DNA of 11,815 nt, taken from positions 1 to 11,815 of the forward strand of contig JAWKVD010000040.1 of the NCBI GenBank assembly GCA_041398225.1, in the 5' to 3' direction. The DNA is from JAWKVD01 sp041398225. Lineage in GTDB: Bacteria; Pseudomonadota; Alphaproteobacteria; Caulobacterales; Hyphomonadaceae. The notes beneath the pieces were generated by a model. It did no database searches. It was not told the origin of the DNA and saw only the letters and a list, made by a program, of their open reading frames with translations. The translations under genes and the position numbers were made by a program. Below are positions 1 to 7,127 of the stretch, piece by piece; position 1 is the stretch's first letter, and the number at the start of each line of letters is the position of its first letter.

Positions 1-1797
1 CCATTTTCCTTCGGCCGACTTGTAGGTGGCGTGCGTCACCATGCCTTGCGTGAACAGGCCCGCGAAGGGTTCGCCGGACGGCAGGTCCAGCAGGCCGCAA
101 TCGCGCAGCGCGCGGCTGAAGAAGCGCGAATACAGAAGGTGCAGCACCGCGTGCTCCACGCCGCCGATATACTGGTCGACCGGCAGCCAGTAGGCGGCTT
201 CGGTCTTGTCGATCGGCGCGTCGGATTGCGGATTGGCGAAGCGCGCGAAATACCAGGACGAGTCCACGAACGTGTCCAGCGTGTCGGTCTCGCGTTCGGC
301 CGGCTTGCCGCATTTCGGGCAGTCGACATGTTTCCAGGTCGGGTGGCGGGCGAGGGGATTGCCCGGCGCGGAGAAGTCGGGATCGTCCGGCAGCTCCACC
401 GGCAGGTCCTTGTCGGGCACGGGCACGACGCCGCACGTCTTGCAGCGGATCATCGGGATCGGACAGCCCCAGAAACGCTGACGCGACACGCCCCAGTCGC
501 GCAGGCGCCAGGTGGTCGCCGCGGTTCCAAGGCCGAGCGTTTCGAGTTTCTGGATCGCCGCCTCGATCGCCTCGGTCGTCGACAGGCCGTTCAGGAAATC
601 CGAATTGTAGATCGTGCCGGGCCCCGTATAGGCCTCGTCCTCGATGATGTGGGTGTCGGCGTCGGCGCCCGGCGGAAGCACGACGGGGTTGACCGGCAGT
701 CCGTATTTGCGCGCGAAGTCGAGGTCGCGCTGGTCGCCGGCGGGCGAGCCGAACACGGCGCCGGAGCCGTAGGTGGAGAGCACGAAATTGGCCGCCCACA
801 CCGGGATCTCCCAGTCGGGATTGAACGGGTGGCGCACGCGCAGGCCGAGATCGACGCCCAGCTTCGGCGCTTTCTCGATGGCTTCCTCGGAGGTGCCGAC
901 CTTGGCCGCTTCACGCAGGAAGGCCGAAACGTCTTCAGAGGTCTCGGCATAGCGCTTGGTCAGCGGATGGTCGGGCGCCAGCGCCAGGAAGCTCGCCCCG
1001 AACAGGGTGTCGGGCCGGGTGGTGAAAACCTCGATCCCGTCGCGGAACTCCTCCGGAAAGCTCTCCGGTTCGGCGTGGGCCAGCGGCCAGCGCACGGTCG
1101 CGCCGCGGCTTTTGCCGATCCAGTTGGTCTGCATGATGCGGACCTTCTCCGGCCAGCGCTCAAGCGTTTCGATGGAGGAGAGCAGGTCCTCGGCGTAGCG
1201 CGTGATGGCGAAGAACCATTGTTCGAGCTGGCGCTGCTCGACCGGCGCGCCGGAGCGCCAGCCCCTGCCGTCGACCACCTGTTCGTTGGCCAGAACGGAA
1301 TTCTCCACCGGGTCCCAGTTCACCTTGGACGATTTCCGGTAGACGAGACCCTTCTCATACATCTTCAGGAAGATGCGCTGCTGCTGGGCGTAGTAGTCGA
1401 CCTCGCAGGTCGACAGTTCGCGCGACCAGTCGAACGACAGGCCGAGCGGTTCGAACTGCGCCTTCATCGCGATGATGTTCTGGCGGGTCCAGTCGCGCGG
1501 GTGGGCGCCGCGCTCCATCGCGGCGTTCTCGGCCGGCAGGCCGAAAGCGTCCCAGCCCATCGGGTGCAGCACGTTATAGCCGTTGGCCTTGCGATAGCGC
1601 GCCACCACATCGCCCATGGCGTAGTTGCGCACATGGCCCATGTGCAGGCGTCCCGAAGGGTAGGGGAACATCTCCAGCACGTAGGCCTTGGGCCGGTCGC
1701 CGGCCTCGGATGCGGGCAGGGCGCGGAACACGTGGGCTTCCGCCCACGCCTTGCGCCATTTGGGTTCGGTTTCTTTGGGATTGTATCGGGTGGCCAT
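1..1797 (-). CDS. leuS: leucyl-tRNA synthetase (LeuRS), 3' end cut off by window edge
   Basis: Cytoplasmic class Ia aminoacyl-tRNA synthetase that charges tRNA-Leu with leucine. Reading from ATG at 1797, the frame is open for exactly 599 codons to base 1; a full bacterial LeuRS has roughly 860 residues, so the rest, including the KMSKS loop and anticodon-binding part, lies outside. The start MATRYNPKETEPKW is typical. The HIGH-type motif is HMGH at residues 52-55 after FPYPSGRL. The CP1 editing domain is marked by TTRPDTLFG from residue 259 and GSPAGDQRD around residues 350-358. Two CxxC pairs (452/455 and 493/496) suggest a zinc knuckle in the ZN-1 region. It lies 146 bp downstream of a DUF3576 lipoprotein gene on the same strand, an arrangement I recall from other alphaproteobacteria. 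Identity is very secure. The Gly at 354 before the conserved editing Asp is discussed as a finding. Confidence 0.97.
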   Translation of the reverse strand, partial: MATRYNPKETEPKWRKAWAEAHVFRALPASEAGDRPKAYVLEMFPYPSGRLHMGHVRNYAMGDVVARYRKANGYNVLHPMGWDAFGLPAENAAMERGAHPRDWTRQNIIAMKAQFEPLGLSFDWSRELSTCEVDYYAQQQRIFLKMYEKGLVYRKSSKVNWDPVENSVLANEQVVDGRGWRSGAPVEQRQLEQWFFAITRYAEDLLSSIETLERWPEKVRIMQTNWIGKSRGATVRWPLAHAEPESFPEEFRDGIEVFTTRPDTLFGASFLALAPDHPLTKRYAETSEDVSAFLREAAKVGTSEEAIEKAPKLGVDLGLRVRHPFNPDWEIPVWAANFVLSTYGSGAVFGSPAGDQRDLDFARKYGLPVNPVVLPPGADADTHIIEDEAYTGPGTIYNSDFLNGLSTTEAIEAAIQKLETLGLGTAATTWRLRDWGVSRQRFWGCPIPMIRCKTCGVVPVPDKDLPVELPDDPDFSAPGNPLARHPTWKHVDCPKCGKPAERETDTLDTFVDSSWYFARFANPQSDAPIDKTEAAYWLPVDQYIGGVEHAVLHLLYSRFFSRALRDCGLLDLPSGEPFAGLFTQGMVTHATYKSAEGKW

Positions 1798-1943
1798 GAT
1801 GCGGACTTCAGCAGTTTCGACCGGGAATGTCCGCCGCGCCGCCGCCGGTCAAGGGGCGGCTTCGACAGGACTGGCTTTCCGCCCGGCGGATTCCGGGGGT
1901 TCGACCCGAACAGCCGTATCTGGTCTGGCTGATCCGGCGTCGG

Positions 1944-2393
1944 CTATTCGACGGTGGAAAGTCGTAGTTCACGCGCCTTGGCGAGGATCGCGTTCTCCAT
2001 CGCCACGTTGGTGTCGGGGCTGGTCGCGGCGGTGCGCCAGGTTCCGTCCACCAGCTGTTCGCGCGAGGTCGACACCGAAACCCCGTCGGCGCGCAGGCGC
2101 GTGTCGAGGATGTAGACCGTCACCTTGAAGCGCTCGTCCGGCTTTTCCGGATTGGCGTACCAGTCGGTGGTGATCACGCCGCCCCAGGGGTCGGCGGCCG
2201 CCAGCGGCATGAAGGAGAGGGTGTCGAGGGCCGCGCGCCACAGATAGGCGTTGACGCCGATGCCGCCGGTTTCCTCAGGGGCCACATTGCTGGCGCTGCC
2301 CTGCGAAGCGGTGTTCGAGCCGAACAGACTGCACCCCCCCGTCATGGTCAGGGCGGCGGTCACTGCCGCGACGGCGAAAGCGCGAGACACCAT
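1944..2393 (-). CDS. DUF3576 domain lipoprotein
   Basis: Small predicted lipoprotein of 149 residues, function unknown. The N-terminus MVSRAFAVAAVTAALTMTGGC has a short basic part, a hydrophobic stretch and a lipobox-like TGGC, with Cys21 as the likely acylated residue, so it should be membrane-anchored in the periplasm. The mature part contains GGIGVNAYLWRAALDTLSF, a WGGVI/DWY segment and FKVTVYILD, which I recognise as the DUF3576 family of alphaproteobacteria. I chose ATG 2393 because it gives a clean signal peptide and has GGAG upstream. An in-frame ATG at 2420 would add nine residues before the signal and is less likely. It lies upstream of leuS on the same strand and may share its transcript. 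Family call fairly sure; biological role not known to me. Confidence 0.85.
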   Translation of the reverse strand: MVSRAFAVAAVTAALTMTGGCSLFGSNTASQGSASNVAPEETGGIGVNAYLWRAALDTLSFMPLAAADPWGGVITTDWYANPEKPDERFKVTVYILDTRLRADGVSVSTSREQLVDGTWRTAATSPDTNVAMENAILAKARELRLSTVE

Positions 2394-2448
2394 GGTCGAA
2401 GCTCCGGCTCCGGGGCCCATCCTGCCCCGGGGATCAATCAGTTGGACC

Positions 2449-2477
2449 TATTAGCTGCCGGGTTCCCCGACATGCAA
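2449..2477 (-). promoter_or_regulatory. possible sigma70-type promoter for the DUF3576-leuS unit
   Basis: On the minus strand TTGCAT (2477-2472) is followed after exactly 17 bases by CTAATA (2454-2449), inside GCTAATAG, which also resembles the alphaproteobacterial GCTANAW -10 form. It sits about 55 bases upstream of the chosen start at 2393. This is pattern matching only; no transcription start is known. Confidence 0.35.
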
Positions 2478-2551
2478 GGGCCAGAAGCTGTTGGGATGAC
2501 CTGCAAGTAACCGTTCGGCGATGGTCCGCGCATGTTATGGGGCGTCAGGTT

Positions 2552-2571
2552 GCGGCCCCGACCGGGGTCGC
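2552..2571 (+). other. GC-rich hairpin in the leader of the broken porin gene
   Basis: GCGGCCCC (2552-2559) pairs with GGGGTCGC (2564-2571) around the loop GACC: eight pairs including one G-T wobble, extendable by two weaker pairs. It lies 46 bases upstream of the porin start, with the probable ribosome site AGGGAG (2602-2607) between. It has no T-run, so it is not an obvious terminator. It may be a 5' leader structure. Confidence 0.4.
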
Positions 2572-2617
2572 GAACCGGAGAGACGGGGCGAAGGCCGCCA
2601 CAGGGAGATCCGCGGAT

Positions 2618-3819
2618 ATGAAGCACCGCCTGAAGCTGATCGGGGTCGCCGGGGCCGCGCTGGCGCCGGCGTGCGCCGCCTCGTTCGCCCCGGCGTTCGC
2701 GCAGGAATGGAGCTTTGACGCATCGACGACCGTGGTGGGCGCGGCGCTGGACGAGGACGGCCTCGAAGGCGAACCGCTGCTCGGCAATCTCCGGCTGTCG
2801 GCCACCGCAACGTCCTATCTCGACAATGGCGTGGTGCTGACCTGGAGCGCGCAGGGTCGTGCGAGCGCGACGCCTCGTCCGCCCGCTTTCGGAGGGGTTA
2901 TCGGCCCCTGCGAGGCCACGGTCGCGGGCTGCCCGGCGGCGCGGCGGGCTGTCGCCAGTCATCTCCGTCACCGGTCGCCGCCGGCGGAACCCTGAAATCC
3001 GAGGATGTGCAGGTCGGCCTCGACGTTGTCGCTGTCGGTGCGCGGCCCGTGGGGGGAGGGCGTGTTCGGGTATGATTCCGGCGCGGCGACGCTGCTCGAC
3101 GCCCGCGCCCGCAAGTGCTGACGGACGTGTCCGCGTTCAGCCCGTCGCTTGATCCCACCGGGGCTGTGCTGGCGCGGGCGCGCAACGACGCCACCGGCGC
3201 TCTGCGAAGGCGACCACATGTCGCCGCGCTGGCTGGGGTTCAGGGTCGGGGCCAGCTATACGCCCGAGGCCAATCTGCCGGGGCTGGATTTCGATCCCTC
3301 GCCGGGCGGCGGCGGCCTGCTGACGGCCGATCTGGAGCAGGTCGGCGAGGCGGCGATCTCATTCGCCCGAACCTTCCGCAGCACCGGAACCCGGGTGCGG
3401 GCGGCGCTCACCGCCGTTCGGGCGAGCAGCGGCGCGGCGATCCCGCCTTTGGCGACTACCGGGCGGACGAGGCCGGGCTCGAGCTGGAGCAGGGGGCGTG
3501 GACGGGCGGGGTGCGCTGGCTGTCCTCGAACAGCGGCTGGCGCGCGGGCCCCGGCGATTACGAGGCGCTGGAGGTCGGTCTGGTGCGCCAGGGCGAGCGC
3601 TGGCGGTTCGGGGCCGAATACGCGACGGCCGACGACGACCTGACGCAAACGGAAGGCACGTCCTGGCTGGTCGGCGTGGGCCGGAAGCTGGGCGATCATG
3701 TCGATCTGGGCGTCGCCTATATGCGCGCCGACATGGATTTTACGGTCTCGCCGGGGGGCTTCCGTCACATTGACGCCCGGAATGGCGCGCTAATGGTTGA
3801 GCTGAGTGTGAGGAAATAG
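2618..3819 (+). pseudogene. outer-membrane porin-like protein, multiply frameshifted
   Basis: Starts at ATG 2618 after AGGGAG, with a signal peptide ending ASFAPAFA around residue 28, then EWSFDASTTVVGAALDEDG and YLDNGVVLTWSAQGR, typical of the first strands of a porin-like barrel. Coding sense then alternates between two frames: the start frame to about 2936, the next through KSEDVQVG (from 2995), back for VRGPWGEGVFGYDSGA (about 3038-3105), over again for QVLTDVSAFSPSLDP (from 3112), back for SPRWLGFRVGASYTPEANLP (from 3221), and over once more from about 3430 to the stop TAG (3817-3819). The final stretch (DPAFGDYRADEAGLELE, EGTSWLVGVGRKLGDHVDLG, GALMVELSVRK) looks like a barrel C-terminus. 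Repaired, the product would be about 400 residues. Each frame has its own stops, so no full product is possible as written. Either a real pseudogene or a cluster of sequence errors. Confidence 0.8.
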
Positions 3820-3873
3820 AGACACCTCGCAGGAAGATGGCGCCAGAGGCGTGGATTTAGTGATCGTTAACTA

Positions 3874-3898
3874 TTGTGTAGCGACTCCGCGATATTAT
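3874..3898 (+). promoter_or_regulatory. possible promoter of the ntrZ-like gene
   Basis: The 100 bp between the porin stop and the ntrZ-like start are noticeably AT-richer than their surroundings. TTGTGT (3874-3879) and TATTAT (3893-3898) could form a promoter with a short 13-base spacer, as some Caulobacter promoters have. A GACTC site (3883-3887, CcrM target type GANTC) lies in the spacer, and TTAAC (3867-3871), a CtrA half-site-like word, lies just upstream. All inferred. Confidence 0.3.
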
Positions 3899-3918
3899 CA
3901 GGGACTGGAGGGTAGAAT

Positions 3919-4386
3919 ATGCGGTTCCTGACGGGTCTCTGTTTGAGCGCCAGCCTGCTGGCTGTCCCTGTGTTCGCACAGGGCGCGTTCGCGCAGACGA
4001 CAACTGCCCCTGCGGCAAGTCTGGACGACAGCAATTCTTCCGCCGACAACACCGCCCGCTTCGCGATGGGCCTGCTCGACAATCTGCAAGTGGTTCACGG
4101 CTCCGAACGGCCGACCATGTCGCTGGCCCCGATCGAAAAAGACCAGCTCGTCCTGTCGATCCGGCCGGGCGGCAAGTGGGGCCTGACGCTGGACCTGACC
4201 AGCCGCGGACCCAACGACGTGCTGCCGCGCGAAGAGTTCAAGGCCGGGGCCTATTATCAGGTCACGCCGCGCTTCCGCTTCGGCGGCGGCGTCACCCTGA
4301 ACGGAAACGATCTCAGCCGCGGCGAAAACTGGAAGTCGCCCGAGAACGAGGCCGGCGTCCGTATCGAGTCGGCGTTCTCGTTCTAG
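3919..4386 (+). CDS. ntrZ: NtrZ-like periplasmic protein
   Basis: 155-residue secreted protein. MRFLTGLCLSASLLAVPVFAQ is a signal peptide with probable cleavage after VFA or slightly later at AFA. The mature part is DSNSSADNTARFAMGLLDNL, then KWGLTLDLTSR, EEFKAGAYYQVTPRFRFGGG and a C-terminal RIESAFSF, which matches my recollection of the NtrZ family of Caulobacterales. In Caulobacter, NtrZ is reported as a predicted periplasmic protein that modulates the NtrY sensor kinase of NtrY-NtrX. No ntrY or ntrX is visible here, as expected for a stand-alone ntrZ. GGAGGG (3907-3912) supports the ATG at 3919. The beta-rich ending in an aromatic residue could alternatively suggest a small outer-membrane barrel. 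Family call from memory. Confidence 0.72.
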   Translation: MRFLTGLCLSASLLAVPVFAQGAFAQTTTAPAASLDDSNSSADNTARFAMGLLDNLQVVHGSERPTMSLAPIEKDQLVLSIRPGGKWGLTLDLTSRGPNDVLPREEFKAGAYYQVTPRFRFGGGVTLNGNDLSRGENWKSPENEAGVRIESAFSF

Positions 4387-4409
4387 TCAGGCTGTCTAAT
4401 CAGGCTGTC
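4387..4409. repeat. short tandem duplication just after the ntrZ-like stop
   Basis: TCAGGCTGTC occurs at 4387-4396 and again at 4400-4409, separated by TAA, giving a 13-bp period. It begins directly after the stop codon TAG (4384-4386). Confidence 0.9.
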
Positions 4410-4465
4410 CGCGCCGCGTGATCGCGACGCCGCGCTCCCGATCCAGCTAATCTGAAAGCGATCAC

Positions 4466-4491
4466 CCGAAGGCTTCTATCCGAAGGCTTCT
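4466..4491. repeat. 14-bp-period tandem duplication across the stop of the ThiE-like gene
   Basis: CCGAAGGCTTCT occurs at 4466-4477 and 4480-4491. The minus-strand stop codon (4478-4476) lies at the junction. If one copy is removed, the frame would read EAFG followed by TGA, so the duplication changes the stop codon but not the protein length. Confidence 0.9.
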
Positions 4492-5126
4492 GCGACGGCT
4501 TCAACGGCCGCCCATCCGGCAAGGCGCGTGTCGTCGGCGTTCGCGCCGGTCAGCAGCCCCGCCGTCCGGGCGGTGACGCCCCCCAGCGCGTAGACGGGCA
4601 GGGGAGCGGTCGCGGCCAGCGACCGGAAGCGCCCCGGGCCGATGGGGTCGCCCGCACTCGGGCTGCGGCTTGGAAAGACCGCCGACAGGATCGCGGCGTC
4701 GAAGCCCAGCCGCGCCGCGCGTTCGATCGATCGCCGGCCGTGCGCGGAGCAGGTTTCGATCCAGCCGCGCCGCCTCAACCCGCGCGGGCGCGCCAGCGCC
4801 TCGGGCCAGTGAACCCCGTCCGCGCCGATGCGCATCGCCAGTTCGGGATCGGCCGACACCAGCAGCCGAAGACGCCGTCGCGCGCAGACCGCTTTCAGGC
4901 GCCGGCCAAGATCGAACCGGTCCGGCGCGCCGAAGCTTCGATAGATGACGCCCCAACCGGCGGGCAGCCGGCCGACGATCGCAACCGGATCGGGCGTGCG
5001 CGCCGGATCGGTCAGGAACCAGGCCGGCGGCAGGCGTTCGCCGTTGCGCGCAAACCGGACGGGCATTGCGCGGGCGCTCGCGGCGAGCTTGCGGCGAAGC
5101 GCCGGCTGGGCTTCAACAGCGGACAT
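4476..5126 (-). CDS. thiamine-phosphate synthase-like (ThiE/TenI fold) protein, degenerate active site
   Basis: 216 residues from ATG 5126. WFLTDPARTPDP (37-48), GVIYRSFG (59-66), GADGVHWPE (101-109), CSAHG (126-130) and VYALGGV (178-184) fit the TIM-barrel ThiE/TenI superfamily. ThiE joins the hydroxymethylpyrimidine and thiazole phosphates to make thiamine phosphate. However, the usual ND before the ADGVH strand reads SA (91-92), the acidic residue after GVH is missing, and the GP.Y.T.TK loop reads SAVFPSRSPSAG. A normal ThiE role is therefore doubtful; a TenI-like or unknown role is possible. Starts at 5141 or 5282 would run into the yggS coding region and look out of frame; a shorter start at 5066 is possible. 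No strong ribosome site is visible. It is convergent with ntrZ and divergent from yggS. Confidence 0.8.
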   Translation of the reverse strand: MSAVEAQPALRRKLAASARAMPVRFARNGERLPPAWFLTDPARTPDPVAIVGRLPAGWGVIYRSFGAPDRFDLGRRLKAVCARRRLRLLVSADPELAMRIGADGVHWPEALARPRGLRRRGWIETCSAHGRRSIERAARLGFDAAILSAVFPSRSPSAGDPIGPGRFRSLAATAPLPVYALGGVTARTAGLLTGANADDTRLAGWAAVEAVAEAFG

Positions 5127-5826
5127 GACCTCATCACCCATCAATCCGGATCTGGCGTCCTCGATCGCCGCCGCCCGCGAGGACGTCTTGGCCCGCATCG
5201 CCGCCGCCGCCAAGTCCGCCGGGCGCGATCCGTCCGAGGTCGACCTCGTCGCCGTCTCCAAGGTGCAGCCGGACGATCGCATCGAGGCGATGCTGGCGAC
5301 CGGACAGCGCGTCTATGGCGAGAACCGCGTTCAGGAAGCGATGGGCCGCTGGACCGAGCGCCGCGCGAGCGGGCTCGATATCGAGCTCCGCCTGATCGGA
5401 CCGCTGCAGACCAACAAGGCGAAGGAGGCGGTCGAGACCTTCGATGTGATCGAAACGGTCGACCGGCCGCGACTGGCGCACGCCTTGGCCGACGCGATGG
5501 CGAAGACCGGCCGAACGCCCGAACTCTTCGTGCAGATTAACACCGGCGAAGAGCCGCAGAAGGCCGGCGTGCTTCCTGCCGACGCCGACGCCTTCATCGC
5601 GTCATTGCCCCGGGACTACGGACTTTCGCCCGCGGGACTGATGTGCATTCCGCCCGCGTCCGAACCCGCCGGTCCGCATTTCGCGCTGCTGGCCAAGGTC
5701 GCCGCGCGCAACGGTCTGGCGAAACTGTCGATGGGCATGAGCGCCGACTATGAGATCGCGGTGCTGTTCGGCGCCACGCATGTCCGTGTCGGTTCGGCCT
5801 TGTTCGGCGCGCGCGATTACGGCTGA
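5125..5826 (+). CDS. yggS: YggS/PROSC family PLP-binding protein (PLP homeostasis)
   Basis: 233-residue cytosolic protein of the YggS (PLPHP) family, which binds pyridoxal 5'-phosphate in an alanine-racemase-like barrel and buffers PLP and amino-acid metabolism; it is not thought to be an enzyme. VAVSKVQP holds the PLP lysine, Lys46. Other family marks are YGENRVQEA (64-72), IGPLQTNK (91-98), QINTGEEPQKAG (137-148), LSMGMSADYEIAV (201-213) and RVGSALFGARDYG at the end. Length is normal. The start ATG 5125 gives the usual N-terminus, though no strong ribosome site precedes it. Its ATG overlaps the start codon of the opposite gene, and its stop is four bases from the stop of the convergent yhhN-like gene. 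Confidence 0.95.
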   Translation: MTSSPINPDLASSIAAAREDVLARIAAAAKSAGRDPSEVDLVAVSKVQPDDRIEAMLATGQRVYGENRVQEAMGRWTERRASGLDIELRLIGPLQTNKAKEAVETFDVIETVDRPRLAHALADAMAKTGRTPELFVQINTGEEPQKAGVLPADADAFIASLPRDYGLSPAGLMCIPPASEPAGPHFALLAKVAARNGLAKLSMGMSADYEIAVLFGATHVRVGSALFGARDYG

Positions 5827-5830
5827 GCCT

Positions 5831-6481
5831 CTAGGCTTCGGCCGCGCGCCGTTTCATCCGGTCGCGCCAGGGCGCGATCTGCGAAAGCCCCCATGCGATC
5901 ATGATCTGCGCGCCGGCATAGGTGATCCACACCGAGCCGGGCGGCGCGCGCAGGTCGGTGAACTTGCCGACGGCGATCAGCGTGTCCGAGATCATGAACA
6001 GCACCGCGCCCAGACGCGCGGTCATCGGCGCCTTCACCAGAATCGCGGTCAGCACCATCACCGTGATGATGGCCTGATAGACGACCGCGGGGATGGTCAG
6101 GTCGCCCATGCCGGGGAAGAACCACACCAGAAGCCCGACAGAGACGGCGAGAACCAGACCGGCGACCGGAAGATCGCGCATGTTCGCTCCGGCGACCCGG
6201 CGCCATTCCAGGAAGCACAGGATGTAGACGATGTGGCCGAGCGCGAAGGCGGCCATGCCGGCCACGAACACGATCTCCAGCAGCACGTCCCCGGCGGCGC
6301 AGAAGAGCAGGGCGATCCCCGCGAGCCAGGCGCGCCGCCACAGCGCATAGATCCCCAGCAGCACAATGCCGCCCGCCTTCCACACCAGCCCTCCCGGCGG
6401 CGCCAGGTCGATCCAGTCATTGGCCAAGTGAGACATCGCCACGAGGGCGGCGAAGCAGAAAAAGGCGAGACGTGCGTTCAT
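5831..6481 (-). CDS. YhhN/TMEM86 family membrane protein (lysoplasmalogenase-like)
   Basis: 216 residues, strongly hydrophobic, with about seven or eight membrane segments from MNARLAFFCFAALVAMSH to YAGAQIMIAWGL. CAAGDVLLE, FALGHIVYILCF and LFMISDTLIAVGKF contain the conserved polar residues (G-D, H, S-D) of the YhhN/TMEM86 family. Members hydrolyse the vinyl-ether bond of lysoplasmalogens in some organisms; for most bacterial members the substrate is unproven. It starts nine bases after the L,D-transpeptidase stop on the same strand, so the two are very likely cotranscribed. The C-terminus is basic (RDRMKRRAAEA) and probably cytoplasmic. Family call firm, substrate unknown. Confidence 0.9.
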   Translation of the reverse strand: MNARLAFFCFAALVAMSHLANDWIDLAPPGGLVWKAGGIVLLGIYALWRRAWLAGIALLFCAAGDVLLEIVFVAGMAAFALGHIVYILCFLEWRRVAGANMRDLPVAGLVLAVSVGLLVWFFPGMGDLTIPAVVYQAIITVMVLTAILVKAPMTARLGAVLFMISDTLIAVGKFTDLRAPPGSVWITYAGAQIMIAWGLSQIAPWRDRMKRRAAEA

Positions 6482-6490
6482 CTGCGCTTG

Positions 6491-7039
6491 CTAGCCTTGC
6501 GCGCGCGGAATGTCGATTTGCCGTTGGGGCGCCTCGACGATGTCCAGCACGTCGCCGGGGGCCGCCTCCGCGAGCAGGGCGCGAAGACTTGCAAGGTCGG
6601 TCGCCACGCAGCCCTCGGTCGGGGTCATGTCCGGCGCGGCCAGATGCAGAAAGATCGCGCTGCCCAGCCCGGGCGCCGGCGGATCGTCGTTATAGCCGAG
6701 CACGGCGAGCAGATCGTAGAGCCCGTCCTCGCGCCACAACACTTCGTGAGAGTCGGGGAAGGGCAGGCGCACCCGCCGGTTGTAGTCGGGGCGGCCCGGC
6801 GCGTCGCACCAGCCCATGTCGCGCGAAAGGGCGGTTACGGGCAGGCCGGTCGCCGGCGGCGCCACGCGATCGGGGCGAAAGAAAACCTCGCGAATGGGCC
6901 ATGCGCCGAGCGGCGTCGCGCCGTCGCCCTCGCGCTTGTTCGCCGCGGGGACGCATCCGCCGCGCCCGAACACGCAGGGCGCCGAACCCGAGGGCCAGAC
7001 GATCCGGCCGTCCGCATGCGCTGCAAACCTGTTCCGCAT
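6491..7039 (-). CDS. L,D-transpeptidase (YkuD domain) family protein
   Basis: 182 residues from ATG 7039. KREGDGATPLGAWPI (35-49) is the typical early YkuD motif. IFLHLAAPDMTPTEGCVA (129-146) supplies His132 and the nucleophile Cys144 in a T-E-G-C context in place of the more common S/T-H-G-C; I recall this variant in compact proteobacterial members. Such enzymes make or exchange 3-3 cross-links in peptidoglycan, or attach proteins to it, using Cys. No clear signal peptide or membrane segment is visible from this start, which is odd for a wall enzyme but, as I recall, seen in this subfamily. A better start could be missed: GGAAGG lies about 17 bases upstream of the ATG, rather far. It heads a tight unit with the YhhN-like gene and diverges from the CenR-like gene. 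Confidence 0.88.
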   Translation of the reverse strand: MRNRFAAHADGRIVWPSGSAPCVFGRGGCVPAANKREGDGATPLGAWPIREVFFRPDRVAPPATGLPVTALSRDMGWCDAPGRPDYNRRVRLPFPDSHEVLWREDGLYDLLAVLGYNDDPPAPGLGSAIFLHLAAPDMTPTEGCVATDLASLRALLAEAAPGDVLDIVEAPQRQIDIPRAQG

Positions 7040-7127
7040 TTTCTCGCGTCACGCCTTCCTGTCGGGCAAGTTCGTTCCTAATGTAGTTTAAGCCGCACGA
7101 TAACTGCGCGGGGAGGACAAGAACCCA
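7040..7127. promoter_or_regulatory. divergent promoter interval between the transpeptidase and cenR-like genes
   Basis: These 88 bases separate two divergent starts and must hold regulatory signals for one or both. GGGAGG (7111-7116) is the probable ribosome site for the regulator. TTCCTG followed after 17 bases by TAATGT is a weak plus-strand promoter candidate. I see no confident operator. Confidence 0.4.

Noticed and set aside
31..1932. 633-codon open frame on the plus strand
   Set aside because: It lies antisense to leuS, whose motifs are unmistakable. The product is Arg/Gly/His-rich without domains, as expected from the complement of a GC-rich gene.
5127..5282. N-terminal extension of the ThiE-like protein up to 5282
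   Set aside because: The added residues are the complement of the conserved start of yggS and bear no relation to the ThiE fold.
5750..7081. 443-codon plus-strand open frame
   Set aside because: It runs antisense to both the YhhN-like and L,D-transpeptidase genes, which have clear family motifs. Its composition is a typical shadow.
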